A program made the translations under genes and the position numbers. Below are positions 45,954 through 54,396 of a stretch of 64,000 nucleotides of DNA, one piece after another (positions within the stretch are counted from its first letter, which is position 1; each line of letters opens with the position of its first letter). The notes beneath the pieces were generated by a model. The model saw only the letters and a program-made list of their open reading frames with translations. It had not been told where the DNA came from and made no database searches. This stretch comes from Phenylobacterium sp. J367 (lineage in GTDB: Bacteria; Pseudomonadota; Alphaproteobacteria; Caulobacterales; Caulobacteraceae): assembly GCF_024699985.1 (NCBI RefSeq), contig NZ_JAJONA010000001.1, positions 4,160,501 through 4,224,500 of the forward strand, read 5' to 3'.

Positions 45954-47176
45954 TGGGATACCGTCTCGTCGATCTGGAGCTGGCCGCGCCGCTCCCCGAA
46001 ATCGTGCTCGAGCCGGGCCAGACCGGCGTGGGCGTCATCGCGCGCTGGAACGGCCGGCTGGCCGGCTTCGCCATGATCCCGCGGCCGGACGGCCGGGCGA
46101 TCAGCGCCGCCGAGGTCGCCGCCCTCGCCGACGAACGGTTCGCCCGCGCCGTGCTGGCGATGCGCGCCGAGGACGAACTGCGCGGACTGTGGCCCGCGGC
46201 GGAGGCCGACCCCGCGCCCAGCCTCAGCGTCGCCATCTGCACCAAGGACCGCGCCCGGCGCCTCGCCCGGCTGCTGGGCTCAGTCGTCCCGCTGGACCGC
46301 GCCGGCTTCCGGTCGGTGGAGATCGTCGTGGTCGACAACGCGCCGAGCGACGACGCCACCCGACGGGCTGTCGAGGGCTTCCCGGGCGTGCGCTACGTGC
46401 TGGAGCCCAGGGCCGGACTCGACTTCGCGCGCAACGCGGCGCTCAACGCCGCGACCGGCGACTATCTCGCCTACCTCGACGACGACGTGGTGGTCGACCG
46501 CGGCTACCTCGCGGCGCTGTCGACCGCGATCCTGGCCCGGCCCGACGCGGGCGGCTTCACCGGCCTCGTCCTGCCCTTCCGGCTCGATACGGAGGCCCAG
46601 GTCAGGTTCGAGAGCCGCGGCGGGTTCGGGCGCGGCTTCCTGCGCACGGAGTTCCGCAAGGACCGCTTCGGGAACCGCCTGCACCCGGTGGGCGCGGGCA
46701 TCCTGGGGGCCGGCTGCAACATGTGCTTCGACCGCCGGCTGCTGCTGGAGCTCGGCGGGTTCGATGAGGCGCTGGACACCGGCGCGCCGCTCCCCGGCGG
46801 CGGCGACCTCGACATCTTCTACCGCGTGCTGCGGAGCGGCCGGCCGATGCTCTACGAGCCGGGCTACGCCGTCTTCCACGAGCACCGCGAGACCCTGGAG
46901 CAGCTGCAGCGGCAGTACTGGACCTGGGGTCTCGGCTTCATGGCCTTCCTGACCAAGTGCCGTCGCACCGACCCGGCGCTGGCCCAGCGCCAGTCGGCGA
47001 TCGTCTGGTGGTGGGCGCTGGACCGACTGGCCGCCGTGGCGCGCGCCGGCCTGCGCGGCAAGCGCACCGAGCTCGGCTTCGCCTGGGCGGAGCTGAAGGG
47101 CGGAGTGCAAGGGATGTTCGGCGAATACGACCGCTCCTGCGCCCGGTCGCAGGCGATCCGGGAGGCCACCGCATGA
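45953..47176 (+). CDS. Family 2 glycosyltransferase with extra N-terminal region
   Basis: Intact protein of 407 aa. Residues 1-80 form a beta-rich region (VDLELAAPLPEIVLEPGQTG, VGVIARWNGRLAGFAMIPRP) that is also seen at the start of the next gene's product. The GT domain has LSVAICTKDRARRLARLLG, VVVDNAPSDD, YLAYLDDDVVVDRGYL (DDD) and GAGCNMCFDRRLL, then GGGDLDIFYRVLR and HEHRETLEQLQRQYWTWG. It overlaps the ABC gene by TGATG. Confidence 0.92.
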   Translation: MGYRLVDLELAAPLPEIVLEPGQTGVGVIARWNGRLAGFAMIPRPDGRAISAAEVAALADERFARAVLAMRAEDELRGLWPAAEADPAPSLSVAICTKDRARRLARLLGSVVPLDRAGFRSVEIVVVDNAPSDDATRRAVEGFPGVRYVLEPRAGLDFARNAALNAATGDYLAYLDDDVVVDRGYLAALSTAILARPDAGGFTGLVLPFRLDTEAQVRFESRGGFGRGFLRTEFRKDRFGNRLHPVGAGILGAGCNMCFDRRLLLELGGFDEALDTGAPLPGGGDLDIFYRVLRSGRPMLYEPGYAVFHEHRETLEQLQRQYWTWGLGFMAFLTKCRRTDPALAQRQSAIVWWWALDRLAAVARAGLRGKRTELGFAWAELKGGVQGMFGEYDRSCARSQAIREATA

Positions 47177-48487
47177 GCGACGCGCCCTGGGAAATCCTGC
47201 ACCTCGACCTGGCCGACGGCGCGGCCGAGGTGGACGCCCGCGAGACCGGCCTGCTGCTGGTGCTCTGGTGGCGGAGCCTGCCGCTCGGAACCAAGGCGCT
47301 GCTGCCGGCCGAGACGCCGGTGCGGCGCGATCAGCTCCTGGCGCTCGCCGCCCAGCTGATCGCCGACCAGGCGGCGGCGCGGGGCGAGGCCCCGCCCCGG
47401 GCCGGCGTGGACGGCTGTTCGCACGTGCCGCTGCCCCTCTCCGCCGCCGCCGGGCTGCCGGTGCTGGCGCAACTGCACGCGGCCGCCCAGCCCTCGGCCG
47501 GCGGCGCCCAGCGGCTGAGCGTCATCGTCTGCACGCGCGAGCGGCCGCAGATGCTGGACGCCTGCCTCGCCAGCCTCGCCGCCCAGGCCGCCCCGCCCGG
47601 GCAAGTGGTGGTGGTCGACAACGACCCGGCCGCCAGCGCGCGCGCCGTCGCCGAGGGCCGTCCGGGGGTGACCTATGTCCACGAGCCGCGCCCGGGGCTG
47701 AGCATCGCGCGCAACGCCGGGCTCACCGCCGCGCACGGCGAGTTCGTCGCCTTCACCGACGACGACGTGGAGCTGCACGCCACCTGGACCCGCGAGCTGA
47801 TCCGCGCCTTCGAGACGTCGGGCGCGGACGCGGTCACCGGCCTCGTGCTGCCGGCCCGGCTGGACACGGCGGCGCAGCGGGCGTTCGAGCTCGACCTCGG
47901 CGGCTTCACCTCGCGGTTCACGCCGCTGATGTTCGACGGCCGCTTCCTCGACGAGACCCGCGAGATGGGCCCGCAGGTCTGGCGGATCGGCGCCGGCGCC
48001 AACATGGCGTTCCGCCGCGCGAGCCTCGTGGGCCTCGGCGGCTTCGACGAGCGGCTGGGCGCGGGGGGCGTCCGGCTGCTCGGAGGACAGCGAGTTCTGG
48101 TACCGCATCCTGGCGGCCGGCGGACGCTGCTTCTACGAGCCGCGCGCCGTGGTCTTCCACCACCACCGCCGGGACTGGAAGGGCCTGCGCAGCCAGTACC
48201 GCGCCTACATGAAGGGCCATGTGGCCGCGCTCGTCGCCCAGGCGGACCGCTATGGGACGCCGGGCGACCTGTGCCGGATCCGCCGCCAGTTGCCGGTCTA
48301 TTTCGTGCGCACCGCGCTCTCGGCCATCCAGACCCTGGACGGCTGGCGCCTGCGCCTCCTGGCCGAAGAGGTGATCGGTTGGGTCCTGGGCCTGCAGTAC
48401 CTCGTCCGACCCGGCTGGCGTCAGCGGACCGGCGCGCCGCGCCACGGCCGGAAGGCCCCCGACGTCGGAGCGGCGCAGCATGCCTAA
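47173..48487 (+). CDS. Family 2 glycosyltransferase with extra N-terminal region (frameshifted)
   Basis: Paralogue of the preceding gene, 437 aa after correction. The N-terminal 110 residues (ILHLDLADGAAEVDARETG, LLLVLWWRSLPLGTKALLPA) correspond to the extra region there. The GT domain has LSVIVCTRERPQMLDACLAS, VVVDNDPAAS, FVAFTDDDVELHATW and GAGANMAFRRASL. An extra G in GGGGGG near 48063 breaks the frame before CSEDSEFWYRILAAGGR and VVFHHHRRDWKGL. Overlaps its neighbours by ATGA upstream and 8 bp downstream. Confidence 0.9.
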
Positions 48488-49226
48488 GACCCCGCTGGGC
48501 GCCTTCCTGGCGCAGAACCCCTTCCCGCACGGGCTGACCGACGGCCTGTTCTACCGGGAGAAGATGCGCGCGATCCATCGCATCGCTCCGGACCGGTTGC
48601 GCGACGACGACCGGCCCGCCCGTATCCTCGACATCGGCGGCGGACGCAGCGGGCTCGCCTGGCTGCTCTATCCGGAGGCCCAGATCACCTCGGTGGACAT
48701 CGATCCGGAACTCGCCGGCCACGGCCCGGCCGCCGGCCGCGTGACCTTCGTCTGCGCCGATGCGCTGCGGCTGCCGTTCGCCGACGGGGCCTTCGACGCG
48801 GTCACCCTGTTCGACGTGCTGGAGCACATCCCGGACGACCGGCAGGCCGCCGCCGAGGCGGCGCGGGTGACGCGCCCAGGCGGCGTGGTGCTGGTCTCCA
48901 CGCCTACGGCCACCTGGCGCTATCCCTACTTCAGGGCGCTGGCGCCGCTGTGCCCGCACGAGCGCGAACTGATGGCCGAGTGGGGGCATGTCCGGCGCGG
49001 CTATCGGGCCGACGAGTTGCAGGCCCTGTTCGGCAAGGCGCCGGAGACGCAGGCGAGCTTCATCAACGCCTTTACCGCCCTCTTCCACGACATCGCCTTC
49101 TCCCGGCTTGGCCGGCGGGCGCGGAAGCTCGCCTACCTCGCGACCTCGCCGCTCGCGGCGCTGGGGTATCTCCTCCACCATCCCGCCATGGGCGGCGCGG
49201 AGACCGCGGGCGCATGGCGACGCTAG
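48480..49226 (+). CDS. Class I SAM-dependent methyltransferase
   Basis: Protein of 248 aa. Motif I is ILDIGGGRSGLAWLLY, motif II TSVDIDPELAG, and motif IV/V DALRLPFADGAFDAVTLFDVLEHI with RVTRPGGVVLVSTPT. The Methyltransf_11-type domain and position within a glycan operon suggest O-methylation of a sugar or lipid carrier, but the substrate cannot be read from the sequence. It overlaps the genes on both sides (8 and 13 bp). Confidence 0.9.
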   Translation: MPKTPLGAFLAQNPFPHGLTDGLFYREKMRAIHRIAPDRLRDDDRPARILDIGGGRSGLAWLLYPEAQITSVDIDPELAGHGPAAGRVTFVCADALRLPFADGAFDAVTLFDVLEHIPDDRQAAAEAARVTRPGGVVLVSTPTATWRYPYFRALAPLCPHERELMAEWGHVRRGYRADELQALFGKAPETQASFINAFTALFHDIAFSRLGRRARKLAYLATSPLAALGYLLHHPAMGGAETAGAWRR

Positions 49227-50496
49227 GCCGGGACTCCGTCGCCATCTTCCCCTGGGGCGACGTGATCGAGGAGTTCCTCGATCCGCTGGGCCTCGACGCC
49301 GAGGACTATGCCCGGCGCATGCGCGGCGGCTGGCTGTTCGGCTATGTCGCCGCCTTGCAGCGGCACGGCCGGCGCGCGGTGATCGTCTACGCCAGCGAGC
49401 GCCGCCGGCGTCCGGAGCGGCTGATCCACGCAGAGACCGGCGCCGCCATCTGGCTAGTCCCGGGCCGACGGTCCGGCGAAGGCCTCGCCCGCGGGCGGCC
49501 CTCGCTGCGCGCCGGACTGCAGTGGGCGCGCACGCCCTTCGCCGGCTTCGCCCGCGTGCTCCGGCGGGAAGGCTGCAGCAGCCTGCTGGTGCAGGACTAC
49601 GAGCACGCGCGGTTCGACGCGCTGGTCGCCCTGGGGCGAATGCTGCGGCTGCCGGTCAGCGCCACCTTCCAGGGCGGCGACCTGACAATGTCGCCGATCG
49701 AGGCGCGGGTGCGCAGCCGGACGCTGGCGGCCTGCCAGGCGCTGATCGTGCCGTCGGCGCGGGAGCGCGAGCGGTTGGCGACGCGCTATGGCCTGCCGGC
49801 CGAACGGCTGCACGCCATCCCCAATCCGGTGGACACGGAAACCTGGCGCGCCGAGCCGCGGCCGGCGGCGCGGGCCGCGCTGGGGCTCGATCCAGACGTC
49901 CTGCTTGTGGTCAACCACGGCCGCATCGACATCCAGCGGAAGGGCCTGGACGTGCTGCTCGCCGCCTGGAGGCGGGTCGCCGCCGCCCGCCCGACAGCGC
50001 GGCTCGCCATCCTCGGCTCCGGGCAGGACCACGACGCCTTCGCCCCGATGGTGGCGGCGTCGCCGGCGTTGGACTGGCGCGCCGGCTACGTCACGGATCC
50101 GCCGCTGATCCGCCGGTGGCTTTCCGCCGCCGACGCCTACGTGACCCTGTCCCGGACGGAGGGCATGCCTGTGGCTCCCCCTCGAGGCCATGGCCTGCGG
50201 CCTGCCGGTGGTCTCCAGCGATGCGCACGGGCTGGCGGACATCTTCGGCGAGGCGTGCGGGCGCCGGCGGGATCATGGTCCCCCGCGGTGCGGCCGATCC
50301 CGCCGCGGACGCCCTCATCGGCTTGTTTGCCGACGGCGGTCTGCGCCAGCGTCTCGGCCGCGACGCCCGCCGGGCGGTGGAGACGCGCTTCAGCCTGGAC
50401 GCCGTCGGCCTCGCGCTGGCCGCGACGCTCCCGCGGGCGGGCGAGTCCGCGCCCGTTGCGCCTGCGGCGGCGGGGCCGGTCCCGATGGGCGCCTGA
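49214..50496 (+). CDS. Family 4 glycosyltransferase (two frameshifts)
   Basis: GT-B enzyme of about 426 aa after correction. N-terminal acceptor domain starts MATLGRDSVAIFPWGDVIEE; the donor domain has PNPVDTETWRA, VNHGRIDIQRKGLDVLLAAW and LSRTEGMPVAPLEAMACGLPVVSS, the Glu-x7-Glu loop region of GT4. Extra bases near 50178 (C run) and 50263 break the frame before GIMVPRGAADPAADAL. The length is two over a multiple of three, as expected. Probably a retaining enzyme using a nucleotide sugar. Confidence 0.9.
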
Positions 50497-50500
50497 CCGC

Positions 50501-50665
50501 ATGCCCTGGGTCGCGAAGGAAATCGGAAGTCCCCGCTGCCGGCTCGAACGCCGCGTCCGCCGCTGGTTCTACGACCACGGTCCCGGCGTGACGGCCGCCG
50601 GCATCGGCGCCGTCTGCGTGCTCGCAGCTGTCACCACCCTCAAGCTCGCCGGACTGCTCGGATAA
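50501..50665 (+). CDS. Small single-span membrane protein
   Basis: Protein of 54 aa starting MPWVAKEIGSPRCRLERRVR, with a basic N-terminal half and one C-terminal membrane span (GVTAAGIGAVCVLAAVTTLK). It begins 4 bp after the glycosyltransferase stop and is probably the last gene of the glycan operon. The basic half followed by a C-terminal span suggests a tail-anchored type. No known family. Confidence 0.6.
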   Translation: MPWVAKEIGSPRCRLERRVRRWFYDHGPGVTAAGIGAVCVLAAVTTLKLAGLLG

Positions 50666-50921
50666 CGCGGCCCAGCACCCCGGCTGCGCCGCTGTTCTCG
50701 AAGATCCCCACCGCAGCGCCCGGCGCGAGTTCCGCGGCGCGCGCGACGGCGCTCGCGGTGCGGGCGTCCACCGCCTCGTCGGCGCCCATCTGACGGGCGA
50801 GGTTGCGCCGCGGGGGTGAGAAGTCCGCGGCGATGATCCGGCTCATGCCGCGGCTTCTCAGAACGGCGATGACCGCCAACCCGATCGGCCCGCAGACCTC
50901 CAAGGCCGGTCGGGAGACCAA
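50640..50921 (-). pseudogene. Remnant of a zinc-type alcohol dehydrogenase (MDR family)
   Basis: About 90 codons resemble the cofactor-binding half of medium-chain dehydrogenases: CGPIGLAVIAVLRSRGMSRI, IAADFSPPRRNLARQMGADEAVDA, and a degraded end FENSGAAGVLGRVI. The catalytic N-terminal half and the C-terminus are missing, and there is no proper start. The remnant overlaps the end of the small membrane-protein gene on the other strand and marks the junction between the glycan operon and the oxidase locus. Confidence 0.7.
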
Positions 50922-51013
50922 CCTTTTCCCACTGCGGCTGCGGCCCTTCGGAACTCGTGTCGAACTGATCGGTTCGAACAGCAGAGCTGGACGAGCGGTG
51001 GGGAGGCTGCGCC

Positions 51014-51724
51014 ATGGACGAGCTGCCGATCTGGACGCCCTACTGCGGTCCCGGCGCGACGCCGGGCGATCTTCTGCTCCGGTGGAATGCGGATCCCGTC
51101 CTGCTGACGGCCTTCGCGCTCGCGGCCGTCCTGCTCTGGCGGGCCCGCGCGACGGCGAGCGCCTGGTCAGCCCTGGCCGTGGCGGCCCTGCTGTTCCTGT
51201 CGCCGCTCTGCGCCCTGTCCTCGGCGCTGTTCTCCGCCCGGACGGTCCACCACGTCGTGCTCATGGCCGCGCTCGCGCCGCTGATCGCCTGGTCGCTTCC
51301 CCGGTCGGGCGGGGGGCTGGCCGCCGCGACGGGCGTTTCCACCGCCGTCTTCTGGGCGTGGCACGCGCCCGGCGCCTACGCCTGGGCCCTCAGCCACGAC
51401 ATGGCCTACTGGCTGATGCAGATCAGCCTGGCCGCGGCGGCGGTCTGGTTCTGGATGGCCGTCCGCACGGCCGCCACGCTCCCGGCGGTCGGCGCCCTGC
51501 TCCTGGCGACGGTGCAGATGGGATTGCTCGGGGCCCTGCTCACGCTCGCCGACCGGGCGTTCTACGCACCTCACCTGGCCACGACCCTCGCCTGGGGCCT
51601 GACCCCGCTTCAGGATCAGCAGATCGCCGGGCTCGTGATGTGGGCGCCGGCCGCGGCGGTCTATCTGGGCGTCGCCCTGACCCTCCTGGCGCGGCGGCTG
51701 CAGCCCGAGCCCCTCAGCCCATGA
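51014..51724 (+). CDS. Caa3-type cytochrome oxidase assembly protein (CtaG, Caa3_CtaG family)
   Basis: Membrane protein of 236 aa with about seven spans. Conserved His pairs in TVHHVVLMAALAPLIAW and FWAWHAPGAYAWALSHDMAYW fit the family, which is linked to copper delivery to caa3/ba3 oxidases. It starts MDELPIWTPYCGPGATPGDL and overlaps the cytochrome b561 gene by ATGA. First gene of the oxidase locus. Confidence 0.85.
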   Translation: MDELPIWTPYCGPGATPGDLLLRWNADPVLLTAFALAAVLLWRARATASAWSALAVAALLFLSPLCALSSALFSARTVHHVVLMAALAPLIAWSLPRSGGGLAAATGVSTAVFWAWHAPGAYAWALSHDMAYWLMQISLAAAAVWFWMAVRTAATLPAVGALLLATVQMGLLGALLTLADRAFYAPHLATTLAWGLTPLQDQQIAGLVMWAPAAAVYLGVALTLLARRLQPEPLSP

Positions 51725-52455
51725 TCGACCGCCTGCTGCTCAATGTCCTCGAGTGGGCGGCCGGTCATACCGACGAGGGCCGCTACTCGCCGGTGGCCAT
51801 CGTCTTCCACTGGGCCATGGCGGGGCTGGTCGCCTTCCAGCTCGGCTGGGGCTGGTGGATGGGACGCCTGCCCACCGGCGGCGAGAAGGCCGCGGCCTAC
51901 GAGCTGCACTATGCGGCCGGCGTGCTCATGCTGGCGCTGATCGTCGGCCGCACCGCCTGGCGGGCCCTGGCGCCCGGGCCGATCAACGACGCCGACAAGC
52001 CGGGCTGGGAAAGCGTGGCGGCGAAGATCACCCACTATGTGTTCTACGTCTGCCTGTTCGGCCTGCCGCTCTCGGGCTGGCTGATGGTCTCGGCCTCGGG
52101 GCGCGAGACCGACCTCACCCTGGCGGGCCTCATCCCGTGGCCCCTGCTGCCGCTGCAGGACCTGTCCAACGGGCGTCTCTGGGCGCTGGAGGCCCTGGCG
52201 GAGTGGACCCACTGGGGCCTGATCGTCACCCTGCTGTTGCTGATCCCGATCCACGTGGGCGGGGCGCTGAAGCATCAGCTGGTGGACCGGGATGACGTTA
52301 TGCACGGGATGCTGCCGGTGCTTCCCAAGCCGCGTCGGAAGGCGAGCCCGTGGCGACGGCGCTGGCTGGCGCTCGAGCGGCGGACTGTGCGGCTAGCCAG
52401 GCGGCTAGCGCGGCTATCTCGGCGTCCGACAGCCCGGCGCTCGCGATCTGCATGA
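51721..52455 (+). CDS. Cytochrome b561-family protein
   Basis: Di-heme membrane protein with four spans. Candidate heme ligands lie in VAIVFHWAMAGLVAFQLG, YELHYAAGVLMLALI, KITHYVFYVCLFGLPLSGW and LIPIHVGGALKHQLVDRDD. The last 40 residues (WRRRWLALERRTVRLARRLA) are Arg-rich, lie antisense to the end of the cytochrome c gene and may reflect an unseen indel near 52320. The family's usual end is close to MHGMLPVLPK. Confidence 0.85.
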   Translation: MIDRLLLNVLEWAAGHTDEGRYSPVAIVFHWAMAGLVAFQLGWGWWMGRLPTGGEKAAAYELHYAAGVLMLALIVGRTAWRALAPGPINDADKPGWESVAAKITHYVFYVCLFGLPLSGWLMVSASGRETDLTLAGLIPWPLLPLQDLSNGRLWALEALAEWTHWGLIVTLLLLIPIHVGGALKHQLVDRDDVMHGMLPVLPKPRRKASPWRRRWLALERRTVRLARRLARLSRRPTARRSRSA

Positions 52456-52979
52456 CGCCGCGCGGATCGTTGCGCCGCGCCCCCTGCCGCCACTTGCGGA
52501 GCTGGTCGGCGACATAGACCGCCGGCTGGCCCGCGATGGCCGGTCCGGCCGCGCCGACGCCCTCGCCGTTGGCGCCGTGGCAGCCGACGCACCCCTCGTA
52601 GGCCGCAGGCGCAGGACCAGCCGACATCGCGCGCGGGCGCCGGCAGGCCGGCATAGTAGTCCGCCACGGCCTGGCGGGCCCGGGGACTGAGCCCCTTGGC
52701 GACGGCCGCCATGGTCGGGTCCTTGCGCAGGCCGGCGACGTAGTCCTCCAGCTGCTTGTGCAGGTAGCCGGAGTCCAGGCCGGCGAGCCGCGGCGCGGCG
52801 TCGCCGTCGCCGGCGCCGTCGAGGCCATGGCAAGTGAAGCAGGCGTGGGCCGCACCGCCGTCGCCGCCGCTCATCGCCACCACCCGCCCCGTGCTGCTGA
52901 ACGCCGCGTCCGTCACGGTGGCGCCCCGGCTGCAGCCGGCGAGCAGGAAGCCGAGGAGGAGGACGGTGAGCCGGCGCAC
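52298..52979 (-). CDS. Di-heme cytochrome c lipoprotein (frameshifted)
   Basis: About 226 aa after correction. It has a lipobox (LTVLLLGFLLAGC) and two class I cytochrome c domains: CFTCH near residue 50, and GCVGCHGANGEG after an extra base near 52613; Met ligands are likely in KDPTMAAVAKG and RGVMQIASAG. Start is GTG 52979. It resembles FixP/c4-type electron donors. It is oriented against the b561 gene and overlaps its 3' end by 158 bp. Confidence 0.8.
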
Positions 52980-53070
52980 ACGCCTGCAACCCGCGCCAGC
53001 TTGGCCGGTTCCGGGAACTGCCACGCTTTCGACGGGTTAGCGTACTTGGGCCGGAGGCGGGGATGAAGCG

Positions 53071-53451
53071 GTGGACGTTCGTGTGCGCAGGAGGTTCGCC
53101 GCCGTGACCCTCGCCGCCCTTGCGCTCGCCGCCTGCGCCGAGAAACCCGTCCTGCCCCGACAGCTCGCCGGCGCCGACCCCGAACGCGGCCGCGCCATCG
53201 CCGAGCGCCTGGCCTGCGGGGCCTGCCACGACATTCCGGGCATCGACTGGCCGAAGGGCCGCGTCGGCGGGCCGCTCGCGGGCTTCTCCAGCCGGCCGCT
53301 GATCGCCGGGCGCTTCCCCAACCAGCCCGACACCCTGGTGCGGTGGCTGTGCGACGCGCCCTCGCTCGCCCCCGGCACGGCCATGCCGCCGCAGGACCTG
53401 TCGCCCAGCGAGGCGCGCGACGTGGCGGCTTTCCTCTACACCCTCGAATGA
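53071..53451 (+). CDS. Cytochrome c lipoprotein
   Basis: Protein of 126 aa with lipobox VTLAALALAACAEKP and one heme site CGACH, with Met in GTAMPPQDLS. Start is GTG 53071; an ATG at 53063 in another frame (MKRWTFV) could be the true start if an indel lies nearby. It overlaps the subunit II gene by ATGA, so it is part of the oxidase operon and probably donates electrons to it. Confidence 0.82.
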   Translation: MDVRVRRRFAAVTLAALALAACAEKPVLPRQLAGADPERGRAIAERLACGACHDIPGIDWPKGRVGGPLAGFSSRPLIAGRFPNQPDTLVRWLCDAPSLAPGTAMPPQDLSPSEARDVAAFLYTLE

Positions 53452-54396
53452 GCGGGCCGGGCGAGATCCTCTCGGGCTGGCCGCCGCCCGTGCTGGACCC
53501 GGCCGGCCCCTTCGCAGGACCGGTGACCGTGCTGGCCTGGGTGCTGTTCGCCATGGGGGTCGCGGTGCTGGGCCTCGTGGTCTTCGCGACGGCCGTGGCG
53601 GTGTTCGGGCCGCGCCGCTGGCGCGCCCGCCTGGGCCACGAGCGCCTGGTGTGGATCGGCGGCCTCGCCTTCCCCGTGGTGGTGCTGAGCGCGCTCCCTG
53701 ATCTGGGGCCTCACCCTGACACGCGACCTCTCGGCCCCGCCCCTGCCCGGCGAGACGCGGGTCCGTGTGACCGGCGAGATGTGGTGGTGGCGGGTGGCCT
53801 ATCTCGACGGCCGGGGCCGCGAGGCGATCCAGGACGCCAACGAAATCCACATCCCCGCCGGCCGGCCGGTGACGCTGGAGCTCGAGGCGGCCGACGTCAT
53901 CCACAGCCTCTGGATCCCGCGCCTGTCGGGCAAGGTCGACATGATCCCGGGTCGCCGCAACCTCATGCGGATCCAGGCGGATGCGCCCGGCGTCTATCCG
54001 GCCCAGTGCGCGGAGTTCTGCGGCGGGCCCCACGCCCTGATGGGCCTGGTCGTGGTGGCGCACGAGCCGGCCGCCTTCGACGCCTGGCGCGCGGCCCGCG
54101 AGCGCCCCGCGCCGCCCGAGCCGAGCGGCGGGGCCCAGGCCTTCCTGGCCGCCGGCTGCGGCGCCTGCCACACTGTGCGCGGCACCCCCGCCAACGGCCT
54201 GGCCGGGCCTGACCTCACGCACGTGGGATCGAGGCGCACGCTGGGCGCCGGCATCCTGCCCAACCACCAGGGCACGCTGGCCGCCTGGATCGCCGACAGC
54301 CAGGCCATCAAGCCCGGCAACCGGATGCCCGCCTATCCGGTCCTGGGCGGCGGCGAGGTGCGGGCCATCGCGACTTGGCTCGAGAGCCTGAAATGA
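53448..54396 (+). CDS. Cytochrome c oxidase subunit II with fused cytochrome c domain (frameshifted)
   Basis: About 315 aa after correction. Two N-terminal spans (PVTVLAWVLFAMGVAVLGLV and LVWIGGLAFPVVVLSALLIW) are followed by the CuA domain: EMWWWRVAYL (Trp-rich electron entry), DVIHSLWIPRLSGKVDMIPG and CAEFCGGPHALM (CuA ligands). A C-terminal cytochrome c domain has GCGACHTVRGTP and GNRMPAYP. One extra C near 53698 breaks the frame. This architecture is that of caa3-type oxidases. Confidence 0.92.
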
